Shown piece by piece: positions 29,278 through 39,593 of a stretch of DNA of 64,000 nt; within the stretch, counting starts at the first letter, position 1; each line of letters starts with the position of its first letter. The DNA is from Azospirillaceae bacterium (GTDB lineage Bacteria; Pseudomonadota; Alphaproteobacteria; Azospirillales; Azospirillaceae), in assembly GCA_028283825.1 (NCBI GenBank), contig JAPWJW010000003.1, forward strand, positions 2,418,501 to 2,482,500. Direction: 5' to 3'. The position numbers were made by a program, and so were the translations under genes. A model generated the notes under the pieces. It saw only the letters and a program-made list of their open reading frames with translations, was not told where the DNA came from and made no database searches.

Positions 29278-29703
29278 TCATCCCCGCTGGCGGGTGATTT
29301 CCACCCCGGCGGAGGCCGCATCCGGGAAAATGTCCAGCTTCTCCACGCGCACGGTGACGCTGTGGACGCGGGTGTCGGCCAGCAGGCGGTGGGCCACCGT
29401 TTCGGCGAAGGTTTCCACCAGGTTCAAATGGCCTTCTGCCGCCAGTGCGCGGACGATCTTCACGCCGTCCTCGTACGACACCACGTCGGCGATGTCGTCG
29501 CGGCGGGACCCCATGCGATCCTGGACCATCATGTCCAGGTTGACGCGCAGACGCTGGGCCTGCTTTTCATGGTCATAGATGCCGATGGCGGCCATCACCA
29601 CCAGGTCGCGCACGAAGATGCGCGCCAGGGGCGGCGGTGACTGCGGGTTGGCCACCGCCATCTGGCCCTGCGGGGCGGTCACACGGGCGAAGAGCTTGTT
29701 CAT
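29278..29703 (-). CDS. folB: Dihydroneopterin aldolase
   Basis: Cleaves 7,8-dihydroneopterin to 6-hydroxymethyl-dihydropterin plus glycolaldehyde in folate synthesis. 141 residues with FVRDLVVMAAIGIYDHEK near residue 30, the catalytic-site Glu in AAIGIYDHEK context, VVSYEDGVK, and the second conserved block LVETFAETVAHRLL. An N-terminal extension of about 28 residues precedes the fold; an internal start is possible but no better site is seen. It stands alone, with the structured repeats upstream and the AlbA_2 islet downstream. Confidence 0.92.
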   Translation of the reverse strand: MNKLFARVTAPQGQMAVANPQSPPPLARIFVRDLVVMAAIGIYDHEKQAQRLRVNLDMMVQDRMGSRRDDIADVVSYEDGVKIVRALAAEGHLNLVETFAETVAHRLLADTRVHSVTVRVEKLDIFPDAASAGVEITRQRG

Positions 29704-29753
29704 GCGCGCTGCTCTACCACCCTCGCCGGGTGGCGGGAAGGGGGATCAGCCAA

Positions 29754-29785
29754 ACGGCCGGATGCCGGCGCCCGGCGCTTGAGGG
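29754..29785 (+). repeat. Dispersed hairpin element, 3' fragment
   Basis: Only the stem 4/tail part of the repeat is present: CGGCCGGATGCCGGCGCC followed by the CGGCGCTTGAGGG tail. It lies directly before full copies D and E and ends with the same joining sequence, so it is the remnant of a third tandem unit. Confidence 0.75.
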
Positions 29786-29796
29786 CGGCGCGGAAC

Positions 29797-29921
29797 CAGT
29801 GGCATGAGAACCTCATGCCACTGTAGGTGCCGACCGGCACCGCCGGAGCCTTTCGGGGAACGCAGTGGACTGAAAGGCGAGGAAGCCCAGCCGGCGGATG
29901 CCGGCGCCCGGCGCTTGAGGG
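29797..29921 (+). repeat. Dispersed hairpin element, copy D
   Basis: Stem 1 CAGTGGCATGAG/CTCATGCCACTG (29797-29823); stem 2 GGTGCC/GGCACC around GACC; stem 3 GCCTTTC/GAAAGGC around GGGGAACGCAGTGGACT; stem 4 CCGGC/GCCGG around GGAT; tail GCGCCCGGCGCTTGAGGG. First of two tandem units with a 136-bp period. Confidence 0.88.
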
Positions 29922-29932
29922 CGGCGCGGAAC

Positions 29933-30057
29933 CAGTGGCATGAGAACTTCATGCCACTGTAGGTGCCGACCGGCACCGCCGGAGCCTTTCGGGGAACGCA
30001 GTGGACTGAAAGGCGAGGAAGCCCAGCGGGCGGATGCCCGCGCCCGGCGCATGAGGG
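29933..30057 (+). repeat. Dispersed hairpin element, copy E
   Basis: Nearly identical to copy D, but stem 1 has one changed loop base, stem 4 is CGGGC/GCCCG around GGAT (paired changes relative to D), and the tail reads GCATGAGGGG. It runs toward the 3' end of ccrM on the opposite strand and stops 11 bases short of it, next to a TTGATCAA palindrome. Confidence 0.88.
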
Positions 30058-30067
30058 GCGGGTTTGA

Positions 30068-31293
<1,226 letters not shown>

Positions 31294-31295
<2 letters not shown>

Positions 31296-31989
31296 AAAGG
31301 TTTAGGGCGAGTTGTTCTGAGATTGGAGCAAATGTACGGCGGTGAACGGGCGTGACCCCCAACATCTTGATTGCACCCCGATGTTCGGCCGTTCCGTAAC
31401 CGGCGTTCCTTTCCCACCCGTAACCGGGGTGCGCCAGGGCCAATTCGGTCATCAGGCGGTCGCGGGTGACCTTGGCGATGATCGACGCGGCGGCGATGGA
31501 CAGGCTCAGCGCGTCACCACTGACCAGGGTGGTGATGCGCGGGCAGCACAGGCCCGCCGGCCGCTGGTTGCCATCCACCAGCGCCGTGGTGGGGGCGGGG
31601 CCGCCATCGGCCGCCAGTTCCGCCACTGCCCGGCTCATGGCCAGGAAGGTCGCCTGCAGGATGTTGATCTCGTCGATCTCCTCCACGGTGGCGATGCCGA
31701 CGCCCACCCGGGCATGGGCCCGGATGGTCTCGAACAGGGCATCGCGGGCGGCGGCCTTCAGCTTCTTGCTGTCGTCGATGCCGGCGCACCAGGCGGGCGC
31801 CTCCGCGCCCACCGGCAGGATCACGGCGGCCGCCACCACCGGACCCGCCAGCGGGCCGCGCCCGGCCTCGTCCACGCCGCACACCAGGGTGTCGTGGGCA
31901 TGGCCGGCGTCCAGTTCATGCCGCAGGGTGGGGGGCCCCAGGCGGACAATGATCTCCGAGGTGGCGGGCGTTTTGCGGGGGCGGGGCAT
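31294..31989 (-). CDS. rnhB: Ribonuclease HII
   Basis: Cuts RNA in RNA-DNA hybrids and at single ribonucleotides in DNA. 231 residues. VCGVDEAGRGPLAGPVV carries the first two acidic ligands (Asp and Glu near residue 41), GIDDSKKLKA follows, then VDGNQRP and the C-terminal KVTRDRLMTELA and HPGYGWERNAGYGTAEH. About 25 extra N-terminal residues precede the fold. It is directly upstream of ccrM, a conserved alphaproteobacterial order; its stop lies within the last GANTC site. Confidence 0.95.
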
Positions 31990-32081
31990 CGGGCGCGGAT
32001 TTCCAGGAAAGAACGGGTCCGCATGATGGCGGCGGGATTCATCCGCTGCAAGCCCGGGGGCGGCCCCTTCGGCGCCTCCGG

Positions 32082-32095
32082 TTGAGGCAGATCAT
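32082..32095. promoter_or_regulatory. FNR/FixK-like box before hemN
   Basis: TTGAGGCAGATCAT matches the TTGA-N6-TCAA pattern of FNR/FixK regulators at seven of eight fixed positions, 61 bases before the hemN start. HemN works only without oxygen, so such control is expected. The same 14-mer also occurs in a hairpin loop at 14020, which weakens the case. Confidence 0.45.
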
Positions 32096-32155
32096 TTTGC
32101 GACCGACGCATTCGGCTCAAGATCGGCGCCGGATTGTTCAGCCCACCGCACTATT

Positions 32156-33562
32156 ATGGTCAGCCCGATGCGTCCGGACCTCATCGCCAAATACCGCAAC
32201 CAGCGGGTTCCCCGGTACACCAGCTATCCGCCCTCGCCGCAGTTCAGCGCGGCGGTGACGGCGGACGACTATCGGCGCTGGCTCGGCGGGCTCACTGCGG
32301 CCGATACCCTGTCGCTCTACCTGCACGTGCCCTTCTGCCGCAGCATGTGCTGGTACTGCGGCTGCCACACCGCCGTGGTCGGGCACGAGGCGCCCATCCG
32401 TCGCTATCAGGCGGCGCTGGAGGCGGAGATCGATGCCGTCGCCGGTGCCCTGGTCCCGGACCCTGCCTTGTCCCGGGGCAGCGGCCTGCCGCCCGTCACC
32501 CACATCCATTTCGGCGGCGGCACGCCCACGCTGCTGCCGCCCGACGCCTTCCTGTCGCTGATGGCGCGGTTGGCCGACCGTTTCGGCCGGCCGGCGGCCA
32601 CGGCGGAGATCGCGGTGGAGATCGATCCCCGCACCCTGATCCCCGCCATGGCGGCGGCACTGGGACAGGCCGGTGTCACCCGCGCCAGCCTGGGGGTGCA
32701 GAGCTTCGACGATCGGGTGCAGCGCGCCATCAACCGGGTGCAGCCCTATGCGGTGACGGCCGACGCCGTCGCCCGGCTGCGGGCGGCCGGCGTCAGCGGC
32801 ATCAACCTGGACCTGATCTACGGCCTGCCCCACCAGACGGTTGAAAGCTGTGTCCAATCTGTGGCCCAGGCCCTGGAACTGGCCCCCGACCGGCTCAGCA
32901 TCTTCGGCTACGCCCACATGCCCTCGCTGAAGGCCCACCAGGGCCGGATCGAGACCGCGGCCCTGCCGGGCCCCACCGCCCGCACCGAGCAGGCGGCCGC
33001 CATGGCGGCCGCGCTGGAGGCGGCGGGTTATGTCGCCATCGGCCTGGACCATTACGCCCGGGCCGACGATGTCATGGCGGCGGCGTACAAGGCCGGCCGG
33101 CTGAAGCGGAACTTCCAGGGCTACACCACCGACACCGCCACCGCCCTGCTGGGCTTCGGCGCATCCGCCATCGGCCGGACGCGGGGCGGGTATATCCAGA
33201 ACCACGTGGAGGTCCCCAAATACCTCAAGGCCTTCGAGGCGGACGGTGAGGGATGGGCGGTGGCGCGCGGGCTGGCGCTGTCCGATGATGATCGCCTGCG
33301 CGCCGACATCATCGAACAACTGATGTGCCGCTTCGCCGTGGACCTGGATGAGACCTGCCGCCGGCATGGTGTGCCGGTGCGCGACATGCTGACGCCCCTA
33401 ACCCTCCGCGCGTTGGACGAACTGGTCCACGATGGTATGGTTAAGATGCGCGATTCCAGGGTCGAGGTGTTGGAAGAGGCCCGTCCCCTTGTCCGCAGCG
33501 TGGCCGTCCTGTTCGACGCTTACTTCAGTGCGGAATCCGGTCGCCACAGCTATGCCGTGTAG
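32156..33562 (+). CDS. hemN: Oxygen-independent coproporphyrinogen III oxidase
   Basis: Radical SAM enzyme decarboxylating coproporphyrinogen III to protoporphyrinogen IX without oxygen. 468 residues. The cluster motif is CRSMCWYCGC, with Cys61, 65 and 68 as ligands and Cys70 as in true HemN. THIHFGGGTPTLL, LGVQSFDDRVQRAINRVQP, NLDLIYGLPHQT and a C-terminal HemN domain with FGASAIGRTRGGYIQN are present. Full length matches HemN rather than the shorter HemW. The start may be 32156 or the ATG at 32171. A possible FNR box lies upstream. Single-gene unit. Confidence 0.95.
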   Translation: MVSPMRPDLIAKYRNQRVPRYTSYPPSPQFSAAVTADDYRRWLGGLTAADTLSLYLHVPFCRSMCWYCGCHTAVVGHEAPIRRYQAALEAEIDAVAGALVPDPALSRGSGLPPVTHIHFGGGTPTLLPPDAFLSLMARLADRFGRPAATAEIAVEIDPRTLIPAMAAALGQAGVTRASLGVQSFDDRVQRAINRVQPYAVTADAVARLRAAGVSGINLDLIYGLPHQTVESCVQSVAQALELAPDRLSIFGYAHMPSLKAHQGRIETAALPGPTARTEQAAAMAAALEAAGYVAIGLDHYARADDVMAAAYKAGRLKRNFQGYTTDTATALLGFGASAIGRTRGGYIQNHVEVPKYLKAFEADGEGWAVARGLALSDDDRLRADIIEQLMCRFAVDLDETCRRHGVPVRDMLTPLTLRALDELVHDGMVKMRDSRVEVLEEARPLVRSVAVLFDAYFSAESGRHSYAV

Positions 33563-34185
33563 ATTTTTTTCAGAATTTTTCAAGATGGGGCGGTTTGACG
33601 CGCCCGCGAGATAACTGGTGTTCCCAGCCCACTTTCAAGCCCGGCCTTAGAAGACTGAAAACCAACAGTCCCGCCGCTCAACGGAGGAAAGCCCCCAGCC
33701 GCTGTTGCAACGCAGCAATGTGGCTAACGTGCCCCGCGAAAGTTGCATGAAATTACGAACGCTGGCCGGTTTATGACAGGCAGTGACCGAGAGAGTCATT
33801 TCCTGCATACCTGCCGCTTGCGTGCGTCCTAGAAATCGGGCATACGAAAAACCAACAAGGCTCGACTGTGAAGGTCGACAATGAACGCGAGCGGTGTTCA
33901 AGCCCGGAAATCGGGCCATGTGCTTGGGGCAGGCGCGCATCAGGTTGCTGATAAGTAACCGGGTGGGCGCTACAGGCACCGGATGCCGCTCTGCAAATGA
34001 ATTGGAGGCAGATGTGGGTAGGTCGGTGATACTCGACCCCTGGGGTGCATTTCGATGTCTTGCCGAGGCTGCGGCCCGGGACGTCGTTGACTCCTGCCAC
34101 GCTGCTTTCGTCGCTCAGTTCCGCTCGGATGCGTCTTGGCGTGTTGCCGATGCGGTGTCTTCCTTCGTGATGTGATCGCAGGAAA
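33563..34185. other. 623-bp region without a recognisable gene
   Basis: Lower GC and more even codon phases than the flanks. Short open frames exist on both strands but none has a ribosome site, familiar motif or the GC-rich third-position bias of real genes here. It holds the hemN 3' end (GATTTTTTTCAG just after the stop) and the promoter of the tonB cluster. No Fur-type site is evident. It may be a decayed gene or a long leader. Confidence 0.45.
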
Positions 34186-34845
34186 ATGCCTTACACCTCA
34201 AAACAATCGTCAAATAGTCGCCTGATCGGGATTGTGGCTACCGTCCTGATCCAGGCCGGCCTCGTCTACGCTCTCGTCAACGGCCTTGCGAACAAGGTCG
34301 TGGAGGTGGTCAAGGGTCCTGTTGAGACCAAGATCATCGAAGAGATTAAGCCGGACACGCCGCCGCCGCCGCCGCCACCACCGCCGCCGCATGTGGACGT
34401 GCAGCCGCCGCCGTTCCAGCCGGAAGTCGAGGTCCAGATCGACAACCCGCCGCCGCCGCCCATCGCGGTGACGACGAGCACCCGGCCGCCGACGCCGACG
34501 CCGCCGACCCAGGCCGTTGTGGCGCCGGCGGCGCCGCCGGCTCCGCCAGCGGTGAACGTGAAGCTGGATACGTCCACCTTCCAGCGTTACCAGCCGGAAT
34601 ATCCGCAGGCCTCCATCCGCCTCAGCGAGGAAGGTCGCGTCGAATTCTCCGCCTACTGTGATGCCGATGGCCGCATCACCGAGGCGAAGATCCTCAAGAC
34701 CAGTGGTTCCGAGCGTCTGGATAATGCCGTGCTGAAGCAGGCCGCCGCTGGTCGGTGGAAGTGCACTTCGGCGCAGCAGGACGGCAAGGCCGTCCCCGCG
34801 TGGGGCAACTTCGCCTACCGGTTCCAGCTCAAGGATGCGCGTTAA
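34186..34845 (+). CDS. tonB: Energy transducer TonB
   Basis: Carries proton-motive energy from ExbB/ExbD to outer-membrane receptors. 219 residues. The N-terminal anchor is at about 12-32 (IGIVATVLIQAGLVYAL). A Pro-rich periplasmic spacer at 55-125 includes ten consecutive Pro encoded mostly by CCG. The C-terminal TonB domain (about 130-219) has YPQASIRLSEEGRVEFSAY and the typical SGSERLDNAVLKQAAAGRW. First gene of tonB-exbB-exbD-exbD, followed by a secreted repeat protein. CAGGA lies just before the ATG. Confidence 0.93.
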   Translation: MPYTSKQSSNSRLIGIVATVLIQAGLVYALVNGLANKVVEVVKGPVETKIIEEIKPDTPPPPPPPPPPHVDVQPPPFQPEVEVQIDNPPPPPIAVTTSTRPPTPTPPTQAVVAPAAPPAPPAVNVKLDTSTFQRYQPEYPQASIRLSEEGRVEFSAYCDADGRITEAKILKTSGSERLDNAVLKQAAAGRWKCTSAQQDGKAVPAWGNFAYRFQLKDAR

Positions 34846-34918
34846 TAGTTACCGGGGCTTCTAGCCGCAGCCCGCGCGGGGGCCCTCATCCCATCAACCC
34901 AAATGTGTTGGAATTGTC

Positions 34919-35845
34919 ATGAGCATTAGGGAGCGTTTCAATCTGACCGCCGGTTCCATGGTGCGTTTCGCCATGGTTGCCCTGGTTGTCGGTACCTTCA
35001 CCTCCGTCGCGGTCGCCCAGACCACGACGCCGTCCACCGACAGCTCGGCTCCGGCCGCCGCCGCTCCGGCCACTGACAGTGCCGCTCCGGCTGCCCCGGC
35101 CGCCGATACCGCCGCCCCGGCGGCTGAAGTGGCCGCTCCGGCCGCCGCCACCGAGACCGTCGAGAACCCCTACGGCCTGAGCGCCGTGTGGAACGGCGGT
35201 GACTTCGTGTCCCGTGGCGTTCTGATCATCATGGTCATCATGATGACCGGCACCTGGTACATTATCGTCACCAAGCTGATCGAGCAGACCCTGCTGCTGC
35301 GCTCGGCCGCCCAGGCCGACAAGTCCTTCTGGACCGCCCCGTCCCTGTCCGACGGCGCCAGCAAGCTGGCCAAGAACAGCGTGTTCCGCATGCTGGTCGA
35401 AGACGGCCTGCGCGCCACCGAACACCACGAAGGCACGCTGGTCGACCAGATCGACCTGCACACCTGGGTGACCATGCAGCTGCAGCGCTCGGTCGACAGC
35501 ATCAGCAACCGCATGAAGGCGGGCCTGGCCTTCCTCGCCACCGTCGGTTCGACCGGTCCGTTCGTCGGTCTGTTCGGCACGGTGTGGGGTATCTATCACG
35601 CCCTGACCAACATCGGCATCGCCGGCCAGGCCTCGATCGACAAGGTTGCCGGCCCCGTCGGTGAATCGCTGATCATGACCGCCATCGGTCTGGCCGTCGC
35701 CGTCCCCGCCGTGTTGGGTTACAACTGGCTGCTGAGCCGTAACAAGTCGGCCATGGAACGCGTCCGTAACTTCTCCGCCGACCTGCACGCCCTGCTGGTC
35801 AGCGGTGGTCGTCTCGGCGCCGGCAAGTCCGCCCGGAGCGCCTAA
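34919..35845 (+). CDS. exbB: MotA/TolQ/ExbB proton channel protein
   Basis: Inner-membrane proton-channel subunit energising TonB. 308 residues. A signal peptide (AMVALVVGTFTSVAVAQ) leads into an Ala/Pro/Thr-rich periplasmic stretch (35-80), as in long alphaproteobacterial ExbB. A first membrane helix lies at about 100-122 (LIIMVIMMTGTWYIIVTKL). The conserved channel domain, GLAFLATVGSTGPFVGLFGTVWGI then GPVGESLIMTAIGLAVAVPAVLGYN in two helices, covers 200-285. Codon bias suggests good expression. Three bases separate its stop from the first exbD. Confidence 0.93.
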   Translation: MSIRERFNLTAGSMVRFAMVALVVGTFTSVAVAQTTTPSTDSSAPAAAAPATDSAAPAAPAADTAAPAAEVAAPAAATETVENPYGLSAVWNGGDFVSRGVLIIMVIMMTGTWYIIVTKLIEQTLLLRSAAQADKSFWTAPSLSDGASKLAKNSVFRMLVEDGLRATEHHEGTLVDQIDLHTWVTMQLQRSVDSISNRMKAGLAFLATVGSTGPFVGLFGTVWGIYHALTNIGIAGQASIDKVAGPVGESLIMTAIGLAVAVPAVLGYNWLLSRNKSAMERVRNFSADLHALLVSGGRLGAGKSARSA

Positions 35846-35847
35846 GC

Positions 35848-36291
35848 ATGGGGATGAACGTCGGTTCCGGCGATGGTGATGATGATGGCGAGGTCGTATC
35901 CGCGATTAATACGACCCCCCTCGTCGACATCATGCTGGTGCTGCTGATCATCTTCCTGATCACGGTTCCCGTCGTCACCCATACGGTGAACGTCGAGTTG
36001 CCCAAGGAACGTAATCAGCCTACCAAGACGAAGCCGGAAAACATCGTCATTGCGGTCAACCGTGACGGCGACATTTTCTGGAACCAGGCCAAGGTGCCGG
36101 ACTACACCACGCTTCTTAACAAGTTGAAGGAGCGTTCTGGTGAGAAGCCGCAGCCTGAAGTCCATATCCGTGGCGATCGCAACGCGCGCTACGAATATGT
36201 GGGCCGGGTGGTTGTGGCGGCCCAGCGGGCCGGCATCTCGAAGATCGGCTTCATCACTGAGCCGCCGGCTGGGGTCATCCCGCAGCGCTGA
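35848..36291 (+). CDS. exbD: Biopolymer transport protein ExbD (first copy)
   Basis: 147 residues. An acidic cytoplasmic N-terminus (DGDDDGEVVSAINTTPLVD) is followed by one membrane helix, IMLVLLIIFLITVPVVTH (about 28-48), preceded by the conserved Asp of TPLVDIMLVLL that carries protons. The periplasmic domain ends with RAGISKIGFITEPP. Expressed from the tonB cluster together with a second ExbD; the two share only the helix region and probably form a heterodimer in the ExbB pentamer. Confidence 0.93.
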   Translation: MGMNVGSGDGDDDGEVVSAINTTPLVDIMLVLLIIFLITVPVVTHTVNVELPKERNQPTKTKPENIVIAVNRDGDIFWNQAKVPDYTTLLNKLKERSGEKPQPEVHIRGDRNARYEYVGRVVVAAQRAGISKIGFITEPPAGVIPQR

Positions 36292-36316
36292 CGGTGGGCA
36301 GTTAGGAGTTTAAGCC

Positions 36317-36742
36317 ATGGCTATGAACGTTGGCGGAGGCTCGGAAGACGATGTCATGATGGACATCAACACCACGCCGCTTATCGACGTGATGTTGGTT
36401 CTGATCATCATGATGATCATCACCATTCCGATCCAGACGCACGCGGTGAAGCTGGACATGCCGGTGGGAACCCCGCCGCCATCGAACGCTCCGCCGCCGG
36501 AAGTGATCAATATTCTGGTGGATTTCGACAATACCGTTCAGTGGAATGGCACCACCATTCCGGACCGTCAGACCCTGGAACTGCACCTGCGCGACGCCGC
36601 GACCAAGGTGCCCCAGCCCGAGGTTCATCTTTGGCCGAACAAGCTGGCCAAGTATGACACAGTGGCCATGGTGATGGCCGAGGCCCAGCGCCTTGGCGTG
36701 ACCAAGCTGGGTCTGGTGGGTGCTGAACAGTTCATGGACTGA
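36317..36742 (+). CDS. exbD: Biopolymer transport protein ExbD (second copy)
   Basis: 141 residues with the ExbD layout: DINTTPLIDVMLVLIIMMIITIP as Asp-containing membrane helix (about 14-38), then a periplasmic domain with a Pro-rich linker (GTPPPSNAPPPEV) and LWPNKLAKYDTVAMVMAEAQRLGVTKLGLVG. It differs from the first copy through most of the periplasmic domain. The double ExbD is a known arrangement in TonB clusters of alpha- and gammaproteobacteria. Confidence 0.93.
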   Translation: MAMNVGGGSEDDVMMDINTTPLIDVMLVLIIMMIITIPIQTHAVKLDMPVGTPPPSNAPPPEVINILVDFDNTVQWNGTTIPDRQTLELHLRDAATKVPQPEVHLWPNKLAKYDTVAMVMAEAQRLGVTKLGLVGAEQFMD

Positions 36743-36955
36743 GTACGGGTGCGCGGCGGTCTCGTTACCAAGCAGGTCTTGGAACACGGGGCCGCCGTCG
36801 CCTTTTTGGGGCCGTGACATTTCGGGAACATGGCCCGATACCGGATTTTGTCCCAAATCCTTCCCAAATCCCGGCCCAATTCCGGGTTACTTTCGTCTTT
36901 CTCGAGGGGCCGTTCGCCGGTCCAGCCCCCCTAACAAGCAGGTAGAGTTCACGGA

Positions 36956-38204
36956 ATGATCGCCAAGCACTTCCTTCGTGCCGCACTGCTCACCTCGGCC
37001 CTCACGCTGGGTGGCGCCGCCGTCTTCGCTCCCGTCACGCCGGCTCACGCCGCCGAGACCAAGAAGGTCAGCCCGGCGCTCGGCAATGCCCTGAACGCCG
37101 CCAAGGACGCGATCAAGGCGAAGAAGTACAAGGACGCGCTGGACAAGCTGGCCGAGGCCGACAAGCTCAGCACGAATGTCTCCGAGCGAGACCCTGAACA
37201 TTGAGAACCTGCGCGGCGCCGCCTACAGCGGCCTGGACGATCCGGCGAACCTGGCCAAGGCCCTGGAAGCCACCATCGCCACGGGCTTGCTGTCGGAAGC
37301 CGATGTGGTGAAGCGCGACCTGCTGATCGCCGAGAGCTATTACCGCGTCAAGGCCTACCCCAAGTTCTCCGCGGCGGCGGACAAGTACTACAAGGATGGC
37401 GGCACCGACAGCCGCCTGAAGGAACTGTCCATTCAGATCTACCTGGACCAGAAGGACTACGCGGGCGCCGCCAAGGCCGCGCGCGCCATGATCCAGGCCC
37501 AGGGTGGCAAGCCGTCCAAGACGCTGCTGCAGACGGTGGCCAACGCCGAATACAACCTGGATCACAAGCCCGCCTTTACCGAGGCGATGGAACGCCTGCT
37601 GACCTACTATCCCGACGCGGACAGCTGGGATGGCGTGATCCGCGCGGTGCAGAAGCTGCCGGGCTTCAATTCCAACCGCCTGCAGACCGACGTGCTGCGC
37701 CTGCAGATCGCGACCGGTGTGGCCAAGGACAGCGGCCCCTACCTGGAATTCGCCCAGTTGGCGATGAGCGACGGCCTGGGCGCGGAAGCCAAGGCGACGA
37801 TGGACAAGGGCTTCAAGGCCGGCATCCTGGGCAAGGCCGGTGGCGACCGTGAGAAGCGCCTGGCCGACATGGCCGGCAAGCAGGTCGATGACGATCAGCG
37901 CAAGCTGCCGGACGACGTGAAGGAAGCGGAGGCCCAGGCCGACGGCAAGGCGCTGATCAAGGTGGGGACGCAGTATTTGGCCCTGGGCAATCCGCCCAAG
38001 GCGATCGAGCTGATCACCGCCGGCATCCAGAAGGGCCAGCTGAAGTACCCGGATGAGGCCAAGCTGCGCCTGGTCCAGGCCTATCTGGCCGCCGGCCAGA
38101 AGCCCAAGGCGGTGGAAACCGCCAAGAGCATCAAGGGCACCGACGGCAGCGGCGACATCGCGCGCCTGTACCTGATCCAGGCCGGCATCAACCCGTTCGC
38201 CTGA
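36956..38204 (+). pseudogene. Secreted TPR-like protein, frameshifted
   Basis: A first frame (36956-37204) starts with a clear signal peptide (FLRAALLTSALTLGGAAVFA ending AHA-AE) and a helical KDAIKAKKYKDALDKLAEAD repeat. It ends out of frame after NVSE. A second frame, entered near 37187, continues ETLNIENLRGAAYSGL and gives about 330 more residues of TPR-like helices to 38204. Dropping the C at 37187 joins them. The second part has an ATG at 37176 but would lack the signal peptide, so independent function is unlikely. Downstream of tonB-exbBDD, it is probably a periplasmic partner of that system. Real lesion or sequence error. Confidence 0.8.
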
Positions 38205-38245
38205 TCCCTATCAGCTGGCCGCCCATTGCGGACGGTGGTTTGACG

Positions 38246-38274
38246 AAGGCCGGTCCCTCACGGGGGCCGGCCTT
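38246..38274. terminator. Bidirectional terminator
   Basis: AAGGCCGG and CCGGCCTT pair across a CCCTCACGGGGG loop between the convergent TPR-like and radical SAM genes. Flanked by only short A/T runs; serves either strand. Confidence 0.65.
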
Positions 38275-38289
38275 TGGTCGTTCATGGGC

Positions 38290-39393
38290 TTAAAACAGTG
38301 CCAATTGGTCGCCCGCCTGGGGCGGCGGTTGGAACAGGTCGCAGCGCAGGCCCCAGTGCCGTTCGTTCAGGCCCAGGCGCTTAATGGCCAGGCGGAAGCG
38401 CTTGGCCAGCAGGTCGGCGTAGACGCCGGTGCCGCGCATGCGGGTGCCGAATTGGGCATGGTTGCGCCCGCCGTCGCGGCACTGGCGGATCAGGCTCATG
38501 ACATGCTCGGCTCGCCCCGGCACATGCTGGCGCAGCCATTCCTCCATCAGATCGGCCAACTCCATCGGCAGGCGCAGCAGGATGTAGTGACCCTGGGCGG
38601 CGCCGGCCTCCTTCGCGGCGGCCAGGATGGCCTCCAACTCCGTATCGTTCAGCCCCGGGATCATGGGGGAGGCCAGCACCGATACCGGGATGCCGGCCCG
38701 CGACAGTTCCCTGACGGCGTCCAGCCGCCGCTGCGGCGTCCCGGCGCGCGGCTCCAGCCGTCGGGCCAGGTCGCGGTCCAGCGTGGTGATGGAGACGGCG
38801 ACGCTGGCCAACCCCGCCGCCGCCATCGGCGCCAGGATGTCGATATCGCGCAGCACCAGTGGCGATTTGGTGATGATGCCCACCGGGTGCTGGAAATCCC
38901 GCAGCACCTCCAGCACCGACCGGGTGATGCCCTCCGTCCGCTCGATCGGCTGGTAGGCGTCGGTGTTGGCGCCCAGCGCGATGGGCTTGGGCACGTAACT
39001 GCGCGCGCGCAATTCCTTGGCCAGCAGCGGGGCGGCATCGCGCTTGGCATACAGGATGGTCTCGAAATCGAGGCCGGGCGAATGGCCCAGATAGGCGTGG
39101 CTGGGCCGGGCGAAACAATAGACGCAGCCGTGCTCACATCCCCGGTACGGGTTGATGGAGCGGTCGAAGGGCACGTCCGGGCTGTCGTTATAGGCGATGA
39201 CGCTGCGCGAGGCGTCGTCCCGCACCTGGGTGACGGGCGACCGTCCCAGATCCGCGTCCTCATCCCACCCGTCGTTCCCCGCCCGGGCCCAGCCATCGTC
39301 AGTACGCATGCGGGTGTGCGTCTCGAACCGTCCCACGCGGTTGGAGGCGGTGCCGCGCCCCTTCAGTGGGCGATCATCCAGAATGTCGACCAT
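38290..39393 (-). CDS. PA0069-family radical SAM protein
   Basis: 367-residue radical SAM protein of the spore-photolyase-like PA0069 group. The cluster motif is CEHGCVYC (CX3CX2C) within NPYRGCEHGCVYCFARPSH. KSPLVLRDIDIL and SITTLDRDLARRLEPRAGTP follow, and the C-terminal half has the family's HYILLRLPMEL. Start MVDILDDRPLKGRG (39393) is preferred over an upstream codon at 39522 because it opens with the family's K-GRG-SN motif. Substrate unknown. It diverges from the cytochrome gene. Confidence 0.88.
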   Translation of the reverse strand: MVDILDDRPLKGRGTASNRVGRFETHTRMRTDDGWARAGNDGWDEDADLGRSPVTQVRDDASRSVIAYNDSPDVPFDRSINPYRGCEHGCVYCFARPSHAYLGHSPGLDFETILYAKRDAAPLLAKELRARSYVPKPIALGANTDAYQPIERTEGITRSVLEVLRDFQHPVGIITKSPLVLRDIDILAPMAAAGLASVAVSITTLDRDLARRLEPRAGTPQRRLDAVRELSRAGIPVSVLASPMIPGLNDTELEAILAAAKEAGAAQGHYILLRLPMELADLMEEWLRQHVPGRAEHVMSLIRQCRDGGRNHAQFGTRMRGTGVYADLLAKRFRLAIKRLGLNERHWGLRCDLFQPPPQAGDQLALF

Positions 39394-39593
39394 GGCGCCT
39401 TCCACCAACGACGTCGGAAGAGGGGAGCCTATGTCAGGAAAAATTAGAACACAACATGAACATTTGGGGTGTCCAACGGACCTGGTGGCGTGTCCGTATG
39501 GTGGCCCCTTCCTTTGGCGCATTGCCCAGCCGCCGCCCGGCGGGCACGCTGGGTATCGGGCATGAATGGGCCGGACGGGAGAGTGGGGCGCAC

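Noticed and set aside
33894-34175. Open frame of 93 codons before tonB
   Set aside because: No codon bias or motif; opposite-strand frames in the same region are equally good, so none is supported.
34360-34400. CCG microsatellite
   Set aside because: It encodes the Pro-rich spacer of TonB and is normal for that protein in GC-rich genomes.
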